A stretch of 64,000 bases of DNA from Trichoplusia ni (taxonomy: Eukaryota; Arthropoda; Insecta; Lepidoptera; Noctuidae), in the NCBI RefSeq assembly GCF_003590095.1, contig NC_039494.1, positions 5,456,001 to 5,520,000 on the forward strand, in the 5' to 3' direction. Shown here piece by piece: positions 25,171 through 38,171 of this stretch. The notes under the pieces were generated by a model that was not told the origin of the DNA, ran no database searches, and saw nothing but the letters and a program-made list of their open reading frames with translations. Numbering within the stretch: position 1 is the first letter of the stretch; each line of letters opens with the position of its first letter. The translations under genes and the position numbers were made by a program.

Positions 25171-26214
25171 AGAATTCAACTAGAACTGACAGATGTGTTT
25201 ATTTTTATTTGTTGAAGACATTGTTATATTTTTTGATTTAATTTTCATTATCAGTTGTCGTTATACTTTAACTTACTTATAAACCTGTTTTCGGATCTTA
25301 AATGCTTTCCAAATTTATTAAATATAAATTAAAAAGAGAGATTACCCTAATTTTGTACTTCTCGATGTTTTATTCAAAAACTTTTGCACCTAGGCCTTTT
25401 TAGACCTAAACTAAGTCCAAAAAGGCACAGATAATAACCATATACAATACACACATATTAGAAGAATAATAACATTGCTTTTAAAATGGAAAACTGTGTA
25501 GCCAGTATGTGGAAGAAACAAATGAAAGGAATAAATTCTGTTATCTTCTCCCGGGAGCAAAAACACGAGTGCTGTAACAAATATATGCAAACGACATACA
25601 CGCGGAAATATCGATACGAAATCAGCAAATTGAATCAGACGAAGAGAAAACTCCATTTATTTTCTCCCATGTACTGTACAGCGATACGAAAACACGTGTT
25701 TACAAAATAATAATCGAGAAAACAGCGAACAATCTTTTACTTTATTCATTTTAATTATAACAAATCAATTTTACAGTGACCCCATCACGATTCAATCCGA
25801 TATCACTTAATCGAATCACTAATTAGCATTTTGCTCTTACAAACAGTCGGGATCAAACATTGCTGATTAAATCGACAATTTCATAAATGGACTATTTGCG
25901 AAATGTCTGTGTTTATCATTTTACAGTGACTTGGTAATGAACAACATTGGGCTCAATGTAGCTGATCGGCTGTCGTTTGTTTTGTAAATTTTTAATTAAT
26001 TAATTTAATGTTACGTTAATGTGATGGTTTATGAATGAGATATGGGTGATCGTAATTTAATTATATATTTTGGTATTAACTGTCAAACAAGGGCAAAGCC
26101 ATCATTGGTCTTAACTAGAAGTTATGTAACATTTATTATACGCATAATATTGGATAACTTTCAAACAACGCTTGTATTTTGAGTACTAGAAAACTAATAA
26201 ACATACATATATTT

Positions 26215-26320
26215 TCAAACACTGAACTCAAACATTAGTCCTAAGTTTGTCTCGCACCCACGACTCTCTGTATAGCAGGCTGGTCCACTAACCACAACGC
26301 TGTCCAATGCTATTATAGAA
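26215..26320 (-). mobile_element. tRNA-derived SINE head, reverse orientation, decayed
   Basis: Read on the minus strand it gives a tRNA-like A box TGTGGTTAGTGG near 26286-26297, and later CGTGGGTGCGAGAC in the B-box position near 26250-26263. No cloverleaf is possible. Confidence 0.5.
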
Positions 26321-27197
26321 ATAAACCACCACCTAATAAAAAAAAATCTGTAGCTGCTGTGAAAGAAAGAGATACATACATAGTCTATATTGTTATCTCA
26401 CTTCTGAAAAAGCAAAAGTAGTAGCATTGCTTTAACTAAACTCAACAAACACCCCATAAAGTTATACTTATTAAAAGGCGGAATGAATACATTATGAACA
26501 TACGATTGTACAATTAATTGATTGAAATTTATTAATGAATATTGATGATTTAATAAATGATGACCTACGAACAAAATTAACCCATCAAATATAACTCACT
26601 TTTAAGGTGAATTACAACAAACAGTGAAACTTCTACGTCAGCAAGAAAATTGAAAATAATTTTCCAAAGTAAGCATTATCGTAAATGTAATTGACCGCGG
26701 TAAAATAATTTGGTAAGCGTTCCCTAATCGATCGGTAATTACCGGTAGAAATCATAAAAGCCAATGTCCACTGGTCGGGATTAAGTAATTAAAAGTAGTA
26801 ATTAAGGGCTCTTCATAAATTAAAAATATTGATTTTTAGTAATAAATTGTGGTTTTCGAATTAACTTTATGGATTTTACAATTAAAATAGTAAATTAACG
26901 ATATATAAGTAGGTATGACATTTTTTGTGCTTTTGCATGTAATGTTTCCCGAATTATTAATTTTACTTTATTTTTTTAATTTTCAATCTTTTTTGCTTTT
27001 ATTTTATTTTATTGTAAGTATAAACTTCATGCAGGTATATGTTATTTGTAGTTTCTCAAACTGGCGATTTGAGTGAGTTTTTTTTCCTTGCTCAGATCGA
27101 TCTGGTACTTTCTTCAAAAGGCCAGTCCAAAGAAATACCGTGCGTTGGTTTATGCATATCTATTCGCATTGAAATTGCCTGGACTTCAAAAGAGACT

Positions 27198-27342
27198 GTG
27201 ACCCCTTGAGTTTGTTTAGACATTTCTTCTCAGGGTAGTCAGATAGGAAATTTCGACTCCAGCGTTCTCAAAAAAATAAGAAGACATGTAAAAGTGATGA
27301 TATATCCTACTTACAGAATAAATGATTTCATTTTATTTCATT
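27198..27342 (+). repeat. dispersed repeat, copy A (partner at 46104-46225)
   Basis: It shares TGACCCC(T)TGAGTTTGTTT, then a run containing GTAGYCAG, TAGGAAAT and GACATGTA, in order with the copy at 46104. It ends in CAGAATAAATGATTTC, a typical 3' tail. Family not identified. Confidence 0.6.
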
Positions 27343-27599
27343 TGTATGTACTTGTTCATTCATCCATACGGCATCCACAAACACAGAGGTAAAAAAAATG
27401 TTTGGAACCAATATTGAAAAGAAGTTTGAGCAGTCTTTATGAACTAATGATAATAAACACTTTATATGTCTGTAAAACAGTTTTACTAAAATTATTGGCT
27501 GGACTTGTTTTGCACTGTTCGAAGAAAATGACAAACCTTTTCCACACGCCTGTGGCCCTGACTGCTGTTTTGGATTCTATACTTGGTCATTGGTTCCAT

Positions 27600-27760
27600 T
27601 ATTTGAGTGATAGGCGCAATCATTTTTATTGTGTGTAGTTTTTTTTCTATAATATGTATGTATTTCAATGTATATACTAAAGTCAGTTGACTAGTACTCT
27701 TAGTACAAGCTTTGGTTAGTTTGAGGCTATAAGGCGTCATGTGAAAGTTGTGGAAAGTAC
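27600..27760 (+). mobile_element. SINE 3' part, head missing
   Basis: It carries the tail of the SINE at 2498: AGTACAAGCTTTGGTTAGTT, then TTGAGGCTATAAGGCGTCATG and AAAGTTGTGGAA. The tRNA-like head is absent. Confidence 0.6.
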
Positions 27761-30700
27761 CTCGAAAAACGTACATAAAATCAAACAGATTACCAACTTC
27801 TCATTAAACTTTCACTATCTTCTGTAAATTTAATTTCAAAGAAAACAAAAGAACATCCTCAGTTTATAATAACGTTGTTGCTAAGGCGAAAACAATCGCA
27901 AGTTAATGTGCACTCCACTTAACTTCAGAGCAAACGATGCCTTCTTCCAGCCCATTACTTTCCAAAAGATTAGCTGATTAGTCGAGCCTAGTGACCCGAC
28001 GATATCTCTACCTTTGTTAATGAATTCATGGGACTGTGAACCAATTGTTTGTTATTTCTACCTTCATAGCTAGAACCAGCGTATTTCAAATAAAAAGTCA
28101 TGTACAATTGATAAGAAATAATTTGTCCTTAGTCAGGAGTCAAACCTGAGACGACATCAGCATGTTTGTTGATAAATTCATGGGCTTGTACACTAAGCGT
28201 GTGTTATTTCTGTTAAAAATAAGCTTAATAATTAAGTGGTTAAAAACTTTGACCTCAGATAGGATTCAAAATGAAAAAAAAAATAAAGAAAAAACCATTA
28301 CTGTAACAAATGTCCCGAAAAAAGATAAGATCATCATAAATTTAGAACATAATTCACATGCAGAATCATTTAATGAGCGTTGTTAACGGGGCTGTTATAA
28401 ATTATAAAAGTTTTGTTTTATTAGAATATGATGCCTTAATTCTATTTCAATTATATTCTTTCAGCAACTTTGAATGAAGATTTTGACTATTTATTACGAG
28501 ATAACAACTAAAGAAAATACATAATTCTAATGTATACGACTCATTGAGCATCACAAGCATTTAATAACAAAAAAGTCTTCTATAAACATGACTCGCGCTT
28601 CGCACCCTTCACCAAAAAAAATCATCGCAACATCATAATAGAAAGCGCAAAAAGACTATTACGAAATGCCTCAAAAATAGCGAATGCGAATGGGAAAAAA
28701 AGTGAGGAATAATTACACACGCAACGGCAAGGGGACACGAGGGGCAGACAAAAGTGTTTTGTTTTACTTTAATATCTCACTGCTGTCAGGACTTTAAAGA
28801 ATCTCTGTATGATTAAAATGCTCCCTTACTGTTACATGAACAGACTCCAAAGAGGTAGAATAAGAGACCACTCTTATACAGATAAAAAAAAACCGGTAAT
28901 AATTGCCAAAAAAAGTTGAGCAATCTTATGAAACGTATGTTGGTATGAAAGTTAGTAACACAATAAATGTTATCAATTATGAATTTTAGTCAGCATGTAA
29001 ATAAAGCTGAAAATATAGGTTTATTAAATTGTAAACGCTATTGACGTATTTACTTTTCATTTTCATTTCATAATGAAGTATTAATTAGTGTGAGTCTGTT
29101 TCATTATATATGTTGCTCAGATTATTATAGCAGGCTTCACATAAATCTTAGTTTAACTGATCGTTTTGCTACGCTTAATACATCTTTTTATAAAGACAAG
29201 TCAACTATTAAGAACTACTTGTTTAAAGAACAACTAAAAGAGAAAAATATCATTTTGGTGTCTTCAATGGTCTTTTAAAATTTACAGCTGATGTAGGTTC
29301 ATGGTTCATGAGATACGGCCTGGTTGTAGACTGACAGATAGCCATGGTTCAGAAGTGAATGCTATTTTTAAATTTTAGCACGGAACCCAAAAAAAATCCA
29401 GGTATTTTATTATATCTTACAGTGTAGGTACTTGTAATAAAAAAAAAGCACAACTGTTAGAAAAAATCATCTCGGAAAATGTTGTGCTTAATAAAAATCT
29501 ATAAGATTACAGCAATATTTTCTTTCTTTTGTCGCAAAACTAATAAAATCCCAACATTCAAACACCAATATTACATTCTTATTCTTGGTTTGAATAGAAA
29601 ATGAAATTTACTTCAATTTTGACGATATTCGCGTCGCACAATATAAGCAGAGCTTTGATAGCTTGTTTAGTCTCCTTTGAGTTGACGTGGACTAGTAGCT
29701 ACATCGTCTATCTAACATATTGAATCTTATTTCTTGAGACATAAGGTTGATTGTCGAATATATCGTATTCACCAAGATTGTTAAGATCCAGTCTTTGTTA
29801 GGTAGTTACTTTTGAAACAAAGTGATGTGCCTCAGTGTTCACAAAAGGCGATTCTCTTCACTGACTCTCATTTATACTAAATTGTTACTTTACCTCACAA
29901 ATGGTTGATGCAATATGAGACTAGCAATATTGTCAATTTCGGTTTTGTGAGATAGGGGATTTTCTATTTGTTTCCATCTAGATTGACCGAAAACACAACT
30001 TAAAGCTGTTAAATTTTAAGATTGCTATAGAAGTAATTATTCCTGAAGCCTTTTTAAATATATCTAAACAATAAAACATGATATTATCCTTTAAATGGTA
30101 GATGCTGTTTCTTGAAATCCATTCCGTGCTGATTCCAATCTAATTTTGTGAACTATGTATAAGCAATTTATACATTGTATACTAAAACAGCGAATCATTT
30201 AAAAGTCAAACTTAACTGTGTCCAATTAACTAGGTCTGTTTTATACTTTTCTTTACAGTTTTAAAAAAAGATTTTCTTTTTCAATTACGATGATAATGAC
30301 AAAAAAACCCTTAATAAACAAATGAAATCCCACATACCCAACAATCCGTTTATATTAGACTCCTTAAAGCCAACCCCATATTTTCCTTTAATTCCAAGAA
30401 TTGGACAGGAATATTTCAGGTGTGTTTAGTTAAAGTAATATACCGTCATTATTTGGAACGGAGGGGCGGCGTCGAAGCCTTGCCAAGTCGGGATTCCCGG
30501 TAATTACGGTAATACGAAGGCTCTGGAATAACACTGTCCTGTTCAAATATTTATGCGTCAGTCCGCAGAAAGTGAAATTTAATTTTGTGTATAACTAGGT
30601 TTTGATTGTGGTTTAACTTGATTCTAATTTGTCCTGAATTATGTATTACGTTATAATCAGGAAAGATTTAATCATGAGTTTAACGGTAAAGTACTGTTTT

Positions 30701-31272
30701 AGTAGAACTATAAATTTATGATATTTTCAGGTACCTCCTTTGTTTAAATCTTGAAATGATTTAATAGCGAATACTGATATTGCTAGCGGTAGTGCCGCAA
30801 GTAAATAAAATAGTGATGGAATGATTTATTATTTTAACATTAATCTTAAACTCAAAACTAAATCTAATATTATTTAAGAAAAATAATTTAAAAGTAACAT
30901 TTGTAAGTTTTTTTCTTTTGCGCCAGGCCATGGATCTTTCTCAGGGAAATACGGGTTTTCCATAATTATATCATATCTGACAAAAAAGGATATTATCACA
31001 AACACAAAACTGAACCAAATACAATATTTATTTATTCTATTCAAAGAGATTTATTCAAATCCAAACCTGTATTTAGGTCAACATCAATATTGTACTCTAA
31101 TTCGAATCAACTGGTAATTATGAAAATTACCAACAAATCAGGCTAATAGCTCTCTCCGGTGTGTTATTATCGATAATAATCGTTATAATTTCGGTATATT
31201 ACTTTATTTTCGCTTGACTACAATGGTTTGTTCTTTAAAATTGATTTGATTCTCGAAACATCCTACTGACAA

Positions 31273-31497
31273 TCCCTACTATATATAATATTATAAATGC
31301 GAAAGTAACTCTATCTTTCTGTCTGTTACGCTTTCACGTCTAAACCACTAAACTGATTTTAATGAAATTTGGTACAGGGATAGAGTTGACCTTAAGAAAG
31401 AACATAGGATAGTTTTTATTCCGGACTTTTGAAGAGTTGTCTTGGGAACGCGATGTAACCGACATCGACGCCGGCGAAGCTGCGGGCGAAAATCTAG
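31273..31497 (+). mobile_element. short non-autonomous Helitron-like element, unit 1
   Basis: It begins TC immediately after A and ends CTAG (31494-31497) immediately before T, the Helitron rule. Early bases TATAATATTATAAATGCG and CTGTCTGTTACGCTTTCACG are characteristic of a lepidopteran Helitron family. A GC-rich hairpin-like segment (GCCGGCGAAGCTGCGGGC) precedes the end. No coding capacity. Confidence 0.75.
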
Positions 31498-31713
31498 TTT
31501 ATCATAAACGCGAAAGTTTGTATGACTATGTATGGACATTTGTACATCTTTCACGCAAAACTTTACTCTACTCTTTACTCTATTCTTTTCTACTACTTAA
31601 ATTGAACGGATTTAGACGAGCTTGGTATACTGATAGTTTATATCCAGGATTAACACATAAGACTGTTTTTATTCCGTTTTAATGTAGCGGGCGGGCCCGC
31701 GGTCAAAAGCTAG
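31498..31713 (+). mobile_element. adjacent Helitron-like element, unit 2
   Basis: It follows unit 1 with no spacer. Its body (ATAAACGCGAAAGTTTGTATG, GAACGGATTTAGACG, CCAGGATTAACACATAAG) belongs to a related but different subfamily, and it ends with GCGGGCGGGCCCGCGG and CTAG at 31710-31713, followed by T. The 66-81 codon frames here are not genes. Confidence 0.65.
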
Positions 31714-32399
31714 TATAACATTATTAATTAAGAACAGTAACTACAATTTAAGTTTCCGATTTAATTGTAGCCTTGTCTCACCTTATTTGCCTAATTTTGT
31801 ACAAAGTTCTTGTTTGACAAACTTCAAGATGTTGTGACTTATTTCGAGACAAAGGATAGTCACTGAAGACATGATTCTGGCAATCAAAATCCATGATTCC
31901 TAGTTACAAAAGTCGAGTAAAGTTGTCTTTATTTGTGGAACCTCCAAAGAAAATGCCATTCCGTTTCAGAATCCCGTCGAAACTTTCCCTTGAACATTTG
32001 GCTCTGACGATATTTCATGTAATTTACTCTTTTAGGGACAGAATAAATTTGTTCTCTCTTGCAAATTTTTGGCGTCTCCATGTTGTCCACGACAGATGTT
32101 TATAATTTTTTTGCGTGGATTTTGTTTTCGATTTCTTCTTATTATTTCAGAGTAATTTTTGTTTTGTTATCGTAAGTCTCGGTTGGAAACCGAGATTGTT
32201 GTTGGTACTTAATTTTTATTTGTAATTTGCGTTGTTCACAATTGAGGTTTGCTTCCAAACGCAAACTCTAATGCCAAATAAAGGTAAGAATATAATATTA
32301 GGTCAGAACTATCTAACATGTAGCCTAGAATAACTATCCACCAAAAGTCTGATGCGTTAACTTCTGTTAAAGAAACCTGCTGATATTAATTCTATTTAT
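31714..32399. other. non-coding stretch, nothing recognised
   Basis: AT-rich; the 70-codon frame at 31893-32105 has no recognisable homology. Confidence 0.5.
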
Positions 32400-32677
32400 A
32401 TACACAAGACTGAGCAAGTGCGAGTCAGACTGGAGACATAGAGCGGTTCCTTACAAATAGGTTGAAGAAAAACCAAATCAACTGCAAATAAATAAGAGAG
32501 TAGATACCAACATTTATTATGTCACTAAAATAAATTATGACCTAAGCAGTAGTTTATCTTCGACAGACGATCGGTAACAACATGAAATACATACAGCCAG
32601 TTGACAGATGCACGGACAGATAGCGGAAAATCATTAATAGGGTTCCATTTTTACCAGTTGAGTATGAAACCCTAAAA
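32400..32677 (-). repeat. GGGTTCC-bounded dispersed repeat, reverse copy, near both ends
   Basis: The left boundary has GAGCAAGTGCGAGTCAGACT and GCGGTTCCTTAC. The right boundary (32639-32675) has AGGGTTCCATTTTTACC followed by the complementary AAACCCTAAAAACC. Orientation is opposite to the copies at 14231, 24935 and 63350. Confidence 0.65.
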
Positions 32678-35600
32678 ACCCATGTTAACCATTAATGATA
32701 CATAATATTTTGAAATCAAAGAACGTTCACAATAAAGTTAAAGGTACATTAAACGCATCGCACTCACTTTGATAGCCGTCGCTTCCTCGAGAGTCAAGCT
32801 AAAGTTTCACAAAGTGTAAGCGAGTGAAGGCATTCGATAGAGGGTTCTCGTTAGAAACGCCACAAAGGATCCATTGTGCTCCTCAGACGGTTCCAAATGA
32901 AAAATATAACTTGTTACCGGAGTGTTTGAGTAATGTTCCAAGACAAGATGTCATGGATACTTTTGAGTTTGAACGTCGTTTTCTGTATGTGTTTATTTTG
33001 TGTTACTTGCTTTTATGTTCTTAACGTTTTCAGTGGAAATGATTACGTTGGTTGGAACTGTTTGTTTTGTTAATTTATATACTGTTTGCTGGGAATTTGT
33101 GAAATTAATTAATGTTTGTTTTAGAATTTCTTGGCGTTTCGAACAATTGCTATGTTATGGTCATATTTTGACTTTTGGTTAGATTTCATTTAAAAAAGTA
33201 AACATTAATGAAGCCAAATCTATTTTTTTACTGTTTTTGTGTATATTAATTCTGATCTAGTGGGATCAAATTGGGGAAACTCATAATTTAACTAGTTGCA
33301 GTTTTTATCTTATTCAGAAACTTCTGCAACTGTTTCTTTTCTGTTCTTGATTTCCATTCGATTTTGTTCCTTCTTCCTGAGTTATTGCTACCAGCATCTT
33401 CAGCTTTTCAAGTTCAAAAGGATGCCACTGCACGCATTCGCACTTATTGTTGTGCACGGTACCAGCTGGACTCGTTACCTTGCTCGATACCAACTCTTAG
33501 TCCAATTGAAATAGAACTCAATTCTATCGAGAAAATACGCAAATTTATTCTGAATTAACGAACCTCGTCTATTTAAATATAAAATAAGTGAACATCTAAA
33601 AATGTAAGTGAATGAAGACATAAAACTATTCTCATATAACAAAGGCTCGGCAGGAAACCAATAAACTATCCAGACTAAACTTTAATTAAATTTTGTATTG
33701 TCTTTAAACTTTTGGTGCAAGGCATGAGCGGAAAACATAAGAGAATCGATAATCTATAGAAAATCGCTCTTTGATTGTTCCACCTCAAAACAAAACATAA
33801 ATAAAATAACACTAAATTTTCACCGAAATCAATTTTTCAGAATTCGAACACTTCATGTTCACAGTAACCAATGTATGGCCTGTATGATGTTCAAAACGAT
33901 TTATAAGTATGAACTGCAGGGGTTTTTGAAACGTTTTCCCTTAAAATTCTATATAATATTAATGAAACAGTTTCCAAAAGCGGTAACGAAAGTGTGTTTT
34001 GTTTCTTGAACCAAACTCCAAGTTATCGCGGTACTTTGAAAAGTTCGAACGAACTCTTTGGCTTGAACCCACCCTGAAAGCGTGGAAATTTAAATTTTAT
34101 CATTAATAATAACTGAAAGAAATCTATCTGCTTGTCCATGATTCATAATGGAAAAGTTTTCTTCGCGTTTCCTAGCAAGTTTGACAATGACGTTGATGTG
34201 GATTGAGCTCTGTTTTGGTAAGACTTAGAAAATACGAAATTAGCAAGTATGCCTCTTAGGTAGGATTAAATTTGCAAATACTACAAACACTATTTATAGC
34301 ATTTTTAATATGTTTTAATGTTAAAAAGATAAAGTAAGTGAAGATGCAGTAAACTCGGAAAATAAATTAGTTTCATAAAAAATAATAGTTTATTATTTTT
34401 ACAAAGACGTATAACACGATAAATATGCTCTCAATTTACAATTTTTGCCATGCACTGCAATTTTGCAAAAAAATGATTTCTATTATTCGTTGATTCAAAA
34501 TAAGATCGTAATCCAAATACGATTTCAGTGATTTCGACTACTTCATACCCATATCATTGAATAGAAGGCAGGCATAGTTATTAAGTTCCTCTGCTATCCC
34601 CACCAAAGTTTGTTAATAAAGGTCTTAAATACTATTTACATATAAATATATCTGTGACAACTAACACCGTGCTTATCTTAGTTTACGTGGCTTAACGACA
34701 CCCTCCCGACTTATGGGATCATCAAATACGCATTTGCTATATTAAAGTCACCCTTTCGTCTTTCCCCTACGGTTTATATGGGTCATGCCAGATTGACCTC
34801 GAAATGAATTGAAAAATCTATTAAAAATCTAAGGTAAGATTTATTTGTAGGTAGCTGTTTTTTTAAGTCGCCTACAGATGACTACTAGTAGCCAGAAGGA
34901 TCAGTTATTTTTTTTAGGTGAAGATTCAAGTTCACATGAAAAAACTTTTTTTTTAATAAATGTCTCTTTTTCTAGTCTCTACGGAATGGAGTATGTGTAT
35001 ACGTTTAGGGAACCCCAAAGTGTAGTTAAGATTTTCTTTAAAAATAATTGGTTATTCTTCCACTACATTGATAATTCAATTAAATTTATTTGTTGGTTTG
35101 GAAGGAGCAACAGCTCTTTTCATTTTAGCAATAAGTATCAATTCAACAACCCTTAAAATAATATACTCACAACTACTTACTTATTTAATTACACCTTACC
35201 TCGTCATAGCTCGGGAAAACACAATCAATATCCATCCTTTGATATTCACATGAATACAGTCGACAATTTCCCTGAATTATAATAATAAGGTAGGCTACAA
35301 AACCTGACTCTACATATTATGACAGTGTACCAAGAAATAATAATTGACCACCTAATATCAATATGACAAAGGATTTTACTTCATATACCGTTTGTCCTAG
35401 TCTATCATTTGTATGGGCGTGGTAGAATATTGTATGAACAGTTGTAAAGGACAAATTGTTGTCTCATGTTAATAAATAATTAGGAAGTAAAAGGACGGCT
35501 TCAGAAAAAAGTTACTCACTTTTTTTTTAGAATGTTATACATGTAGTTGTTAATTTCCTGAAATAAATAAAGTTCAATCGATACCTAAAACAAAGAAAAA

Positions 35601-37862
35601 AATATTCATTTTCAAATTACTTTAAACAAATATAATTATGAGGTCAATATATGAGACCTTTATAAAATTTATTTTACTGAATTATTATTTACAGCTGAGA
35701 AGAGAAGGAAACATTGAAACAGACCTTTTTCGATTCCAACACAATACACGTGTCCCCAGCCTTAATTTCCAAAATACCAAAACTCTCAAAACTAATTTTC
35801 ACAAATCACATTTTAAGGCCGCGCCAATCCTTTCATAAAAAAAACATGGAACCTGATCGGGAAAGTTAACGTCGGTATGAAAACAAAATCTTCCATGATT
35901 CCTGAAAAACAAGCGACGGCCACTGAAAACTGAATGAAGCTATTACTTGATTCAGGTCACGAGGGGAATGGGCCCGAATACAAATTTCGAGTGGAACGAT
36001 TTGGTCTTCTTCGCATTTACCAAGAGCCCTGTAAGTCTAACATTCACCTTTGCATAAACGGGACATAGCTATCCGCTGTAGACTGCCGCTATTGTATAAT
36101 TGCTTGCTTTAAGATCTCATAGTACATGCATTAAAGAAAGTTATCACTCTTGTTTGTTTGCGTTTTCATCCTATGATTTAATAGTGGTCTAATATGTAGC
36201 TTATAATATTTAGACCTTTATTTCTGAAATAAACTTTTGAGAGTTGTACTCACGAGACTGCTGTAGGTACCTTTTACAAATGGAGTCAGTTACATAGTTG
36301 TCCAATCTATTCCTTACAATATGACTAAAAAGGAGAGCCATTTATAGTTAACACAAAATAATGATTTATATCGAAAAAATAAAATGAATTTTCAAATAAA
36401 TAACGTGTTCAAACGAAAAAATGATCCTTCAAAAAAAAATAGAACCCCCACAAAATCATCCATCTACAAACGATACCCGAACTTGTTTGAACTAATTCAA
36501 TCACGCTAGTGCGAGATATCCCTAAGGATAGAAAGTTTGTAAGCCGCTTTATTTCTTTATACTTCCTTAGTTTATATGCGATTGATACAAATTGCTTTGG
36601 GGGATTGCGGGCTAATTGTGTTGCCTGCGGTTTTTTCCTTATTAGGTAAGTAAGGCCCTAGACTGTTCGGGTTGAGTCCCTCTTGAAAACAATATTTTGA
36701 TATATATAGATATCTGTTTTATCCGACAGTAATAATATGATTGTTGTGCAAATAACACGCACATACCTAGAACTTTTCATCCAAGTGTCTTAATACAGAT
36801 TCTATCAACAAGATTATTTTCAAGATCAGGATTTCCACATCCAAGCTTCGGACAGTCAATAAAAACGCGAGGTAACTCTTTTTGTTTTGGCTATGTTTAC
36901 GTAGATGCTAAACTTTTTAATAGTCTCACGGAAACAGAAATAAAAATGAACAAAAATGGGACTAGGCTTTTTTTGTTTAAATTTCTATCTATTACAACAG
37001 ATTCTTTTCTAAAGACAGCTAACTTAGCAATACCGTAGGGACGGAGAAACAAGCGCGGTCAGCGAAACCTAGTAATACACAATCAATTTTCGTCCGATCC
37101 TTATCAAGTTTGGGAGCCGAAAAAAACGTCTACCCGTTTATTATATTCGAAAAGAAACCTTACACCGAAATCCCTTTTCATATGCTATCGATTCCCGGTT
37201 CGGCCTGCACGGATATTCGATAGCGGTTAATTTATTTACTCACAGTGCCCGAAGCAATTGACCCGGATATTTCCACTTTGAAGAAGTTTTTCCCGGATAT
37301 AACAAGGCTCTTTTGGGGAAGATGTTGTAAAAAGTGAGAAATTGATTGTAGGGATGTCGTTATATACTTGTTGCTTGCCTTTGAGGTTTCAATTGTTTTT
37401 AGGGATTATCACATTTCCCTCCCTATCCGCCTTTAGAATGAATTTATATTGAAATACTATTTTGATAAAATATGTTTCCATAAAATAATATCAAAATTGG
37501 AATTACCACTAGCAAAGGAAATATTTCGTTGGTACAAAATTATTTTCACTACTAATAATACACATATTATCCATTTCACAAAATTTCAGCTTAACCTAAT
37601 ACAGCCGCTATTTAGTTGAATTATTGTAAAATTTAATAATAATTAATGTTCAAAATGTATTTTTGTAATTAAAAATATTTAAGCGATTTTTTTAATCCGT
37701 CGCATTCTGTTTTCATGGCTTTTTACTTAAGGAATGGTATTCCAAAAATTACTTTGCAATTTATTATTGTTATTTTAATTTTATTGTTACCCAAAAAACT
37801 ACGATGTCGCATTAATACAGAAAATTAAAATGGAAAACGACCTTATTATATGAAACAACTAC
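32678..37862. other. non-coding stretch, nothing firmly recognised
   Basis: No supported gene. The short frames near 32824, 33296, 34878 and 35638 lack homology and are rich in AT-encoded residues. About 37030-37300 is somewhat richer in CpG than its surroundings and may be regulatory, which I cannot show. Confidence 0.45.
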
Positions 37863-37909
37863 GGGCAACCAAGTTCTTGTTGCAAATAGCAACAAGAACT
37901 TGGTTGCCC
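37863..37909. repeat. perfect 21-bp inverted repeat with 5-base loop
   Basis: Arms at 37863-37883 and 37889-37909 are exact reverse complements around AAATA. It lies about 190 bp downstream of the poly(A) signal of the peroxidase-family gene. Confidence 0.95.
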
Positions 37910-38095
37910 ATCAAGATTATGACCATAGCAAATCGATTTTTATAACAGCAGAATGGGACATAACCTGGTAACAGATACAAAGACAGATTGACAGCTTCAG
38001 CAATAGAGTTCGGTTTTCAGACTTTCTGTACAGGACTTTAGGAATGAAAACAATCAATAATACAGATTATTTCAAATTCAACAAGTAACAAAACA

Positions 38096-38101
38096 TTTAT
38101 T
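38096..38101 (-). terminator. poly(A) signal AATAAA of the peroxidase-family gene
   Basis: AATAAA on the minus strand, about 70 bases after the TAA stop at 38172. It is the only canonical hexamer close to the stop. Confidence 0.65.
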
Positions 38102-38171
38102 TCATTTAAGAAAAAAATCGTTCATCATTTCTTTTTATATCGACATTCAGGATTGACTAGCATTATAAGCA

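Larger units (their letters stand above)
25171..31272. other. non-coding stretch with SINE pieces and repeats
   Basis: No supported gene. The short frames at 25411-25710, 27328-27776 and 28162-28386 show no homology I recognise. Separately listed repeats are at 26215, 27198 and 27600. Confidence 0.5.
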
